Of a DNA stretch of 51,391 bases, positions 44,980 to 51,391 are shown piece after piece (position 1 is the first letter of the stretch; each line of letters starts with the position of its first letter). A model generated the notes under the pieces. It did not search any database. It saw only the letters and a list, made by a program, of their open reading frames with translations, and was not told the DNA's origin. The translations under genes and the position numbers were made by a program. The stretch comes from an uncultured Sphingomonas sp. (GTDB lineage: Bacteria; Pseudomonadota; Alphaproteobacteria; Sphingomonadales; Sphingomonadaceae), in contig NZ_CAJYVU010000017.1 of the NCBI RefSeq assembly GCF_913778135.1, positions 1 through 51,391 of the forward strand, in the 5' to 3' direction.

Positions 44980-46959
44980 ATGAAGGCGGGCGTGTTGATC
45001 GGTATCGTGGCGGGAGTTGGGGCGGCGCTGTTGCTCGCGCAGGGCCAGGTCGGTTCTGTGGGGCAATATCCGGCGAGCGTGCAGCCGAACGCGCAGGCGC
45101 AGGCGGCGGGGCTGGCGCAGGCGATCGCGCAGTGGAAAGTGTTGCAGCAGAGCGACTCACTGCCATTCGACACCTACGCCAATTTCCTGCTCGCGCATCC
45201 CGGCTGGCCCAACCAGACCGCCAACCGCCGTGCTGCGGAGAAGCAGGCGGCGAGCCCATACGCCTCGCCCGCGAACGTCATCGCCTTTTGTCGCCGCTTC
45301 CCGCCGCTGACCGGCGGCGGCTGGGTGGCGTGCGCGCGTGCCTATCAGGCGAGCGGCAATCAGAAGGAGGCCTATGCGGCGGCGCGGGCGGCGTGGCGCA
45401 GCGGCAGCCTTTCGCCGACCGACGAGAGCGCGGTGCTGACGAGCTTTTCGGGTGCGCTGACCCCGGCCGACCATGACGCGCGCATGGATACTTTGCTTTG
45501 GCAGGGACAGACCGGCGCGGCGGCGCGGCAGATCGCGTTGACGAGCGCCGGCGCGCGGCCGTTATTCGAGGCGCGGCTCGCGTTCCGCACCGGCGGGGAG
45601 AATGCGTCCGCGCTCGCCTCGGTCAACGATGCGGCGGGTGCGGCGGACGCAGGATACATCGCCGACAAGGCGGTGTGGCTGCGCAACAGCGGCGCCTCGC
45701 CCAGTGCGCGCAGCTGGCTGGCGCGGGCGCGGCAGGGCATGATCCGGCCGGGCAATGTCGAGAAATTCTACGAGGTGCTGCTGACCAACGCGCGCGGCGC
45801 GGCGGCGGATCACCAGTGGCAGACCGCCTACGACATCGCGCGCCAGATCGACGACGCTTATCCGACCGGCACCGACATTTCGACCAAGCCGTACGGCGAG
45901 CGCGACGATTACACGAGCCTCGCCTGGCTGGCGGGGCAGACCGCGCTCAAGCAGCTCAACCGGCCAGCTGACGCGGCCTTCCTGTTCCAGCGCTACGGCG
46001 AGGCGAGCCAGTCGCCGCAGACGCGCGCCAAGGGGTTCTACTGGGCAGCACGTGCAGCGGAGGCGGCCGGCAAGCCAGAGGCGCAGGGATTGTTCGCGCG
46101 TGCAGGCAGCTACCGCGACCAATATTACGGTCAGCTCGCGCTCGAGCACCTGCGCCAGCCGCTGGTCGCGCCGCCGGCGGTGCCGCAGCGCGCGATCGAT
46201 CCCGCGGTGCGCGCCGCGTTCTTCAACCAGGAGACGGTGCGTGCGGCGCAGTTGCTGGGGCAGACCGGGCAGCGGCAGGACCAGACCGCGTTCATCCGCC
46301 TGATCGCCGCGGACGCGACCAGCGACACCGACCATCTGCTCGCCGACGAACTGTCGCGCCAACTCGGCCGCCCCGATCTGGCAGTGCTGGTCGGGCGCAG
46401 CGCGATGCAGAACGGGTTGACGCAATATAGCGCAGTTGCCTTCCCGACCGTTCCGGTGCCCGGCGGGTACGAAAGCCAGTGGACGATGATTCACGCGGTC
46501 AGCCGGCAGGAAAGCCAGTTTGATCGCGAGGCGCGCAGTCCCGTGGGGGCAAGCGGGCTGATGCAACTGATGCCCGCCACCGCGCGCGAGCAGGCGGGCA
46601 AGCTGGGACTGCCGTACGACGCGGGCCGGCTGACGACCGATACGAGCTACAACGTCATGCTGGGGTCGAGTTACTTCCAGCGTATCTTCGGGCTGTACGG
46701 CAGTTATCCGCTGGCGATCGCGGCGTATAATGCGGGGCCGGGCAACGTAAACAAGTGGCTGCGCGCAAACGGCGACCCGCGCACCGGCGGGGTCGACATG
46801 GTCGATTGGGTCGAGGCGATCCCGTACAACGAGACGCGCAACTACGTGCAGCGCGTGCTGGAGAATGCGGTCGTCTACGACCTGATGAACCCGGCACGTG
46901 CCAAGAGCCGTGGCCCGGCGAACCTCAGCTGGTATCTGGGGCGCAGCCGCATGGGGTGA
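44980..46959 (+). CDS. Soluble-type lytic transglycosylase
   Basis: 659 residues; ATG codons at 44974 and 44980 are both possible. Signal peptide (AGVLIGIVAGVGAALLLAQ), a long superhelical TPR-like region (about 40-470), and a C-terminal goose-lysozyme-type SLT domain with the catalytic Glu in AVSRQESQFDREARSPVGAS, LMQLMPATA and AIAAYNAGPGNVNKWL. Cuts peptidoglycan glycan chains in the periplasm. Slt70-like layout. Confidence 0.94.
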   Translation: MKAGVLIGIVAGVGAALLLAQGQVGSVGQYPASVQPNAQAQAAGLAQAIAQWKVLQQSDSLPFDTYANFLLAHPGWPNQTANRRAAEKQAASPYASPANVIAFCRRFPPLTGGGWVACARAYQASGNQKEAYAAARAAWRSGSLSPTDESAVLTSFSGALTPADHDARMDTLLWQGQTGAAARQIALTSAGARPLFEARLAFRTGGENASALASVNDAAGAADAGYIADKAVWLRNSGASPSARSWLARARQGMIRPGNVEKFYEVLLTNARGAAADHQWQTAYDIARQIDDAYPTGTDISTKPYGERDDYTSLAWLAGQTALKQLNRPADAAFLFQRYGEASQSPQTRAKGFYWAARAAEAAGKPEAQGLFARAGSYRDQYYGQLALEHLRQPLVAPPAVPQRAIDPAVRAAFFNQETVRAAQLLGQTGQRQDQTAFIRLIAADATSDTDHLLADELSRQLGRPDLAVLVGRSAMQNGLTQYSAVAFPTVPVPGGYESQWTMIHAVSRQESQFDREARSPVGASGLMQLMPATAREQAGKLGLPYDAGRLTTDTSYNVMLGSSYFQRIFGLYGSYPLAIAAYNAGPGNVNKWLRANGDPRTGGVDMVDWVEAIPYNETRNYVQRVLENAVVYDLMNPARAKSRGPANLSWYLGRSRMG

Positions 46960-46991
46960 CGCCGCCGCTCCCGGTCGGCTAGTCGGGCGCG

Positions 46992-47474
46992 ATGGATCGA
47001 CCCAATTACATCACCCCGGCAGGCTATGCCGTACTGCGCCGCGAATACGAGCAATTATTCGCGACCGAGCGACCCAAGCTGGTCGAGACGATCTCCTGGG
47101 CGGCGGGCAACGGCGACCGCAGCGAGAACGGCGATTACATCTACGGGCGCAAGCGACTGCGCGAGATCGACCGGCGGCTCGGCTGGCTGTCCCGGCGGAT
47201 GAAGGCGGCGAAGGTGGTCGATCCCGCCGCCGCGCCTGACCGCTCGCGCATCTTCTTCGGCGCGACCGCGCGGATCGTCGACGAGGACGATCACGAGCGC
47301 GAGCTGACGCTGGTCGGCGACGACGAGGCGGACGCGGGCAAGGGGCTGGTCGGGTGGAACGCGCCTCTCGCCCTCGCGCTGCGCGGGGCCGCAGTCGGCG
47401 ACGTGCGCCGCGTGACGCTGCCCGCGGGCGAACGCGAATATGAGGTCTTGTCAGTCACCTATCCCGATCCTTGA
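46992..47474 (+). CDS. greB: Transcription elongation factor GreB
   Basis: 160 residues. GreA/GreB fold: coiled coil with the acidic tip GNGDRSENGDYIYGRKRLREID, then the FKBP-like domain (IFFGATARIVDED, GLVGWNAPLALALRG). The short spacing after the tip and the YIYGRKRLREID wording favour GreB over GreA. It reactivates backtracked RNA polymerase. Its stop lies one base before the EcfG-like promoter of the next gene. Confidence 0.92.
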   Translation: MDRPNYITPAGYAVLRREYEQLFATERPKLVETISWAAGNGDRSENGDYIYGRKRLREIDRRLGWLSRRMKAAKVVDPAAAPDRSRIFFGATARIVDEDDHERELTLVGDDEADAGKGLVGWNAPLALALRGAAVGDVRRVTLPAGEREYEVLSVTYPDP

Positions 47475-47500
47475 GGAACGCGGGCGCGCGCCCGTCCGTT
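47475..47500 (+). promoter_or_regulatory. EcfG-type general-stress promoter
   Basis: GGAAC-N17-CGTT (47475-47479 and 47497-47500) fits the alphaproteobacterial EcfG consensus GGAAC-N16-17-CGTT. The start codon lies 22 bases after the -10 element, leaving a leader of about 15 bases with AAGGAG. The site begins at the greB stop codon. Confidence 0.7.
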
Positions 47501-47522
47501 CGTGTGCGTGAAGGAGACGACC

Positions 47523-47750
47523 ATGACCGAACAGACCCGCACCGACACCGCGCGCGACCACGATGACAAGGAGCTGATTGAAGGCATGATCCCCGCTGGA
47601 GAGGCGCAGACCGGCACCAGCGGCGGCGCGCTCGCCCGCGATGTCGGATCGCAGGCCGACATGAAGACGGTGACCGATCCCGATGGCACCACGCGTGCGA
47701 CCAAGCGGGACGACATCGACGCAGGCGTCGCGTACGACAGCGATCGATAA
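47523..47750 (+). CDS. Small hydrophilic protein, likely stress-induced
   Basis: 75 residues with no hydrophobic stretch; rich in Asp, Thr and Gly (GEAQTGTSGGALARDVGSQAD). ATG with AAGGAG six bases upstream. The composition is like intrinsically disordered stress proteins. No family can be named. It has its own EcfG-like promoter and a hairpin after its stop. Confidence 0.8.
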   Translation: MTEQTRTDTARDHDDKELIEGMIPAGEAQTGTSGGALARDVGSQADMKTVTDPDGTTRATKRDDIDAGVAYDSDR

Positions 47751-47760
47751 GAAGCGTCGG

Positions 47761-47787
47761 CCCGCGCGTTGAACCACGACGCGCGGG
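47761..47787 (+). terminator. Hairpin after the small stress protein
   Basis: A perfect nine-pair stem CCCGCGCGT/ACGCGCGGG with a nine-base loop, starting ten bases past the stop. The T run is weak (TTGACC), so it may act as a terminator or as an RNA-stability element. Confidence 0.5.
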
Positions 47788-47824
47788 TTGACCTCGCTGC
47801 CCCGCCGGTCGACACCGCTGAACG

Positions 47825-48634
47825 ATGCCGACTGACGACACCCCCACCCGCAACATCGCGCTGCTGATCGACGCAGACAATGCGTCGTGGCACGCGCTTG
47901 ACCCCGTGCTGACCGTGCTGGCGGAGCTTGGCACCGTCAACATCCGCCGCGTCTACGGCAATTGGTCGAAGCCGGGACTGAAGGGCTGGCGCGACATGAG
48001 CGTGCGTCACGGCATCGAACCGCAGCAGCAGTTCGACCTGACCAAGGGCAAGAACGCGACCGACATGAAGATGACGATCGACGCGATGGACCTGCTGTTC
48101 CGCGGCCGCGTGCAGGGCTTCGGGATCATGTCGTCGGACAGCGACTTCATGCCGCTCGCCACACGCATCCGGCAGGACGGCCTGCCCGTCTACGGGTTCG
48201 GCACCGCCAAGACGCCGCAGGGTTTTCGCCAGGCGTGCAGCCGCTTCATCGACGTGGCCGCGCTCGAACAAGCGAATGGCGCTGAGGCAGCGCCTGTCAC
48301 GGCCGCAGAGCCGATCGCCGACACGCCCCCCAGCGACCTTGGGCTGACCGATGCGCTACCGCCCTCGATCGGCGCGAAACCTGCTGCGGCGAAGAAGGCC
48401 AAGCCGCCGGTCGATCAGGAACTGCTCAAGCTGCTGATCGATGCCTATGACGCGTCGAAGCGCGACGAGAAGGGCTATGTCAGTCTGTCGGCGATGGGTC
48501 AGCTCGCCGCCAATCGTTCATCGTTCGATGTTCGCAACTACGGGTTCAAGCGGCTGTCCGACCTGGTCGAGTCGGTGCCCAATTTTCAGATCGAGCGGCG
48601 TGATGGCCGCGCTCTCGTCAAAAGGGTTCGTTGA
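47825..48634 (+). CDS. NYN-domain and OST-HTH/LOTUS-domain protein
   Basis: 269 residues. The N-terminal NYN (PIN-like) ribonuclease domain (about 8-145) shows the acidic active site: ALLIDADNAS, DMKMTIDAMDLL and MSSDSDFMPLATRIR. A Pro/Ala-rich linker leads to an OST-HTH/LOTUS RNA-binding domain (about 205-269: LLKLLIDAYDASKR, FDVRNYGFKRLSDLVESVP). The pair suggests an RNA-cutting or RNA-decay enzyme; the target is unknown. Ends as the M28 gene starts. Confidence 0.9.
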   Translation: MPTDDTPTRNIALLIDADNASWHALDPVLTVLAELGTVNIRRVYGNWSKPGLKGWRDMSVRHGIEPQQQFDLTKGKNATDMKMTIDAMDLLFRGRVQGFGIMSSDSDFMPLATRIRQDGLPVYGFGTAKTPQGFRQACSRFIDVAALEQANGAEAAPVTAAEPIADTPPSDLGLTDALPPSIGAKPAAAKKAKPPVDQELLKLLIDAYDASKRDEKGYVSLSAMGQLAANRSSFDVRNYGFKRLSDLVESVPNFQIERRDGRALVKRVR

Positions 48635-50259
48635 TGCGCTCCATCCTGCTCGCCGGCGCCGCGGCGCTGCTGTCGACTGCCGCCGCGGCGCAGACCGATC
48701 CGGCACGCCTGTCGGAGACGGTGAAGACGCTCGCCTCCGATCGCTTCGGCGGCCGCGCGCCGGGCACCGTGGGCGAAAAAGTCACCGTCGACTGGCTGGT
48801 CACGCAGCTCAAGGCACTGGGGCTGGAGCCCGGCGGCGAGAACGGCGCGTGGACGCAGGCGGTGCCGATGATCCACACACAGATCGGCGCCGAGGCCGCG
48901 ATGCGCGTGGGCAAGACCGTGCTGGCGCAGGGCAAGGAGATCGCGGTCACCACGGTGCGCGCCGCGTCCGACATCGCGATCCGCGACGCGCCGATGGTCT
49001 TCGTCGGCTACGGCGTGTCCGCACCCGAGGCGAAGTGGGACGACTTCAAGGGCCAGGATCTGCGCGGCAAGGTCGCGGTGTTCCTCGTCAACGATCCCGA
49101 CTTCGAGGCGCAGGCGGGCGAGGACGCGAAGGGCCGCTTCGGCGACCGTCGCATGACCTATTATGGGCGCTGGACCTACAAGTTCGAGGAAGCCGCGCGG
49201 CGCGGCGCGGTCGCGGCGCTGATCGTCCACGACACCGAAGGTGCGGGCTATCCGTGGTCGACGGTAAATGCCTCGAACGGCGAGAATTACGACATCGTCC
49301 GCGCGGCGAACGATCCGCGCGTGCCGTTGCAGGGCTGGATCGAGCACGACACCGCCGATCGCCTGTTCAAGGATGCGGGGCTAGACCTCGCCACCCTGCG
49401 CGCCCAGGCGAGATCGTCGTCGTTCCGGCCGGTCGATATGAGGACGGGCTTTTCTGCCGCCGCCAAGGTCGCGGTGGAGCGTATTCAGAGCGCCAACGTC
49501 CTCGCCAAGATCCCCGGCAGCAAACGTCCGCGCGAGAGCGTGATGTTCGGCGCGCACTGGGATGCGTACGGCGAAGGTCCGGCGGACGCGAGCGGCGCGA
49601 CGCTGCGACCGGGCGCCAACGACGACGCGCTCGGCATCGCCGGGATCATCGAGCTGGCGCGGCAGTTCAAGGCGATGCCGGCGCCCGACCGCACGTTGGT
49701 CTTCGCTGCATGGACGGGTGAGGAGCGCGGGCTGCTCGGTTCGGAATATTACGCGACGCATCCGGTCTACCCGCTCGGGCTCACCGCCGCCAATCTGACG
49801 CTGGATATCTTGCAAACTGCGGGCCCGGCGCGCGACGTGATCCTGGTCGGCAAGGGGCAGACCTCGCTCGACGAGCTGCTGGCGCGCGCGGCGGCGGGAC
49901 AAGGGCGCACGATCACGCCCGAGACATTCAGCGAGCGCGGGTTGTTCTACCGTGCCGACCATTTCTCGGTCGTGCGGCGCGGCGTGCCGTCGCTGCTGCT
50001 GATGGCGCTGGGCGGTGCACCCGACCTGCGGACCGGCGGCGCGGTTGCGGGGCAGAAGTGGCTCGACGGCTACATGGCCTGTTATCACAAGACGTGCGAT
50101 CGCTGGTCGGCCGATTGGAACCTCGTCGGTGCGGCGCAGGACGTCGACCTGTTCCGCGACATGGGTGAGCGGTTGAGCCACGCCGGCGTCTGGCCGACGT
50201 GGAGCGCCGGATCGGAGTTCGCGGCGACGCGCGCGCAGACCGCGTCCGAGCGGCGCTAG
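48634..50259 (+). CDS. M28-family zinc aminopeptidase
   Basis: 541 residues. Signal peptide (RSILLAGAAALLSTAAAAQ). An inserted PA-type region is present (about 130-240). Zinc ligands: His in GAHWDAYG, Asp in GANDDALG, Glu-Glu in WTGEERGLLGSEYYA, and His in RADHFSVV. A periplasmic or secreted aminopeptidase. The ATG has AAGGG eight bases upstream. It shares one base with the NYN gene stop. Confidence 0.94.
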   Translation: MRSILLAGAAALLSTAAAAQTDPARLSETVKTLASDRFGGRAPGTVGEKVTVDWLVTQLKALGLEPGGENGAWTQAVPMIHTQIGAEAAMRVGKTVLAQGKEIAVTTVRAASDIAIRDAPMVFVGYGVSAPEAKWDDFKGQDLRGKVAVFLVNDPDFEAQAGEDAKGRFGDRRMTYYGRWTYKFEEAARRGAVAALIVHDTEGAGYPWSTVNASNGENYDIVRAANDPRVPLQGWIEHDTADRLFKDAGLDLATLRAQARSSSFRPVDMRTGFSAAAKVAVERIQSANVLAKIPGSKRPRESVMFGAHWDAYGEGPADASGATLRPGANDDALGIAGIIELARQFKAMPAPDRTLVFAAWTGEERGLLGSEYYATHPVYPLGLTAANLTLDILQTAGPARDVILVGKGQTSLDELLARAAAGQGRTITPETFSERGLFYRADHFSVVRRGVPSLLLMALGGAPDLRTGGAVAGQKWLDGYMACYHKTCDRWSADWNLVGAAQDVDLFRDMGERLSHAGVWPTWSAGSEFAATRAQTASERR

Positions 50260-50265
50260 CCCGTC

Positions 50266-50652
50266 TCAGGCGGCGTCGCGCAACCCGGCCTGCACCGTCT
50301 CCAGCTCTGCCAGCGTGTCGAGCGCGCAGGCCGGCAGCTCCTGCGCCTGAGAGATGATCGCGTCGTCGCTGGCATGTTCGACCGTGTCGGCAATCAGTGC
50401 GATCCGGCGTGCACCGATGCTGAGCGCGGCACCTTTAAGGAAGTGCGCGGCCGCACGCGCGTTGGCGAGGTCACCTTGCCGCGCCAGATGAAGCACCATC
50501 GACGGCCGCGTTTCCAGCTCCTTGGTGAAGGTGCGGATCAGTTGGAGGACCTGCGCGCCCGGCAGAAATTCCGCATAGTCGCGCAGCTGCGCCGGATCGA
50601 TCAGCGGAGCTTGTTCGGCCTCGATCGTGGCAGGATGGGTGATGACGGTCAC
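50266..50652 (-). CDS. Hpt histidine phosphotransfer protein
   Basis: 128 residues, GTG start. A four-helix Hpt domain with the phosphorylatable His in ARAAAHFLKGAALSIGA, the HxLKG pattern. Its start overlaps the stop of the response-regulator gene (GTGA). A phosphorelay intermediate; its kinase is not in the window. Confidence 0.88.
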   Translation of the reverse strand: MTVITHPATIEAEQAPLIDPAQLRDYAEFLPGAQVLQLIRTFTKELETRPSMVLHLARQGDLANARAAAHFLKGAALSIGARRIALIADTVEHASDDAIISQAQELPACALDTLAELETVQAGLRDAA

Positions 50653-51293
50653 GATTGTGCTCGCTGTAGCATGAGGATGGCCTGCGTGCGGTTGGGCACC
50701 GCCAGCTTCTTCAGAATGGCTTTGACGTGCGCCTTCACCGTGATCTCCGACAGTCCCAGGTCAAACGCGATTTGCTTGTTGAGGCGCCCGCTCTCCATCG
50801 CATTCAGCACGCGCGACTGCGCGCCGGTCAGCGACGACAGTCTGGCGAAGTCGCTGTCGGCGGGCATGGCGGCGTCCGCGACCGGAAAGGAGAACCATGC
50901 CTCCCCCGCGATCACCGCGCGGATCGCATCCACCATCACCGAGATTGGCGTCGCCTTCGACAGATAGCCGTGCGCGCCGGTGGCGGCGACCTGCTGCTCG
51001 ACATCGGGGTTGAGCGCTCCGCTGATCACCAGCATCCGCAGGTGCGGGAAGCGCTTCAGCAAGGCAGGCACCCCCAGTACCGACTTGTTGTCGGGCAGCG
51101 CCAGATCGAGCGTCATCAGCGTCGCATCGGCCGCATGCTCGCTCGCCTCGGCCAGTGACGCCGCCTCTACCACCGTCAGCTCCGGCGCCGCCACGCCCAG
51201 CGCCATCGCGGTCGCCTGTCGGCACATCGGATGATCATCGACGACGATCGCGAGTGCCGGGGTAGGGTGAGATGCGAGAGAGACGGCGGACAT
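50649..51293 (-). CDS. LuxR/FixJ-family response regulator
   Basis: 214 residues. Receiver domain (LAIVVDDHPMC, Asp in MTLDLALPDNKS, LSKATP with Lys) then a LuxR winged-type HTH (LTGAQSRVLNAMESGRLNKQIAFDLGLSEITVKAHVKAILKKL). The ATG at 51293 has GGAG nine bases upstream. Paired with the Hpt gene in one transcript. Target genes unknown. Confidence 0.93.
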   Translation of the reverse strand: MSAVSLASHPTPALAIVVDDHPMCRQATAMALGVAAPELTVVEAASLAEASEHAADATLMTLDLALPDNKSVLGVPALLKRFPHLRMLVISGALNPDVEQQVAATGAHGYLSKATPISVMVDAIRAVIAGEAWFSFPVADAAMPADSDFARLSSLTGAQSRVLNAMESGRLNKQIAFDLGLSEITVKAHVKAILKKLAVPNRTQAILMLQRAQS

Positions 51294-51391
51294 GTCGAGC
51301 GGCTCCGATAGGCTCGCACCCGTGCGGCGGTGCGATCGATCGGCGGTTAGGGCAGCAATGGTAAGCAAAGCGGTAACGATGCCCGGAAGCG

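Overview
This is a 51.4 kb stretch of GC-rich chromosomal core DNA, best explained as a Sphingomonas-type alphaproteobacterium. Pointers are the class II DAHP synthase, the ChvG/ChvI-HprK-RapZ-EIIA-HPr block, a CckA-type hybrid kinase, the S20-DnaA-MutM-UbiE-UbiB-CoaBC-Dut order seen near the origin in other alphaproteobacteria, and many GTG/TTG starts in overlapping genes. I see no insertion sequence, prophage, CRISPR array, rRNA or resistance island, and no clearly broken gene. The assignment to genus is inference; the gene calls rest on protein motifs.

Layout. 1-3.7 kb: secB, murJ, trpS and a lone PspC-domain gene behind a sigma-54-like promoter. 3.7-6.8 kb (minus strand): dnaA, rpsT, mutM. 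6.9-13.0 kb (plus): a tightly packed run ubiE-ubiB-membrane protein-coaBC-dut-small secreted protein-moeB. 13.0-17.4 kb: galU, a Ser/Thr-type phosphatase, a 79-residue exported protein, a repeat-bearing non-coding stretch, an FKBP isomerase, rpsU and a nitrilase-family amidase. 17.5-22.1 kb: cysS, a hydroxyacid dehydrogenase, two possible tiny membrane proteins, class II DAHP synthase and tRNA-Glu(CTC).

22.2-28.3 kb is a regulatory block: the acid/envelope-stress two-component pair chvI-chvG, then hprK, rapZ, an EIIA(Man)-type protein and HPr (a PTS phosphorelay without its Enzyme I here), an rRNA methyltransferase and an unusual ureohydrolase. 28.3-37.5 kb: rmuC (with an SOS-box-like site), def, recR, fmt, truA, an Fe-S RNA m5U methyltransferase, nnr, a small exported protein and ilvD. 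37.6-44.9 kb (minus): a single-domain receiver, cckA, an M13 peptidase, a DUF2062 protein, smpB, a small exported protein and dapA. 45.0-51.4 kb: a lytic transglycosylase, greB, a 75-residue protein behind an EcfG-like general-stress promoter, a NYN/LOTUS protein, an M28 peptidase, and an Hpt/LuxR-type response-regulator pair.

No wholly new multi-gene system stood out. The most useful signals are regulatory: the sigma-54-like site before pspC, the EcfG-like site before the 75-residue protein and the LexA-type site before rmuC. Others are the periodic degenerate repeats at 15.27-15.48 kb and the ureohydrolase with an altered metal-binding motif.
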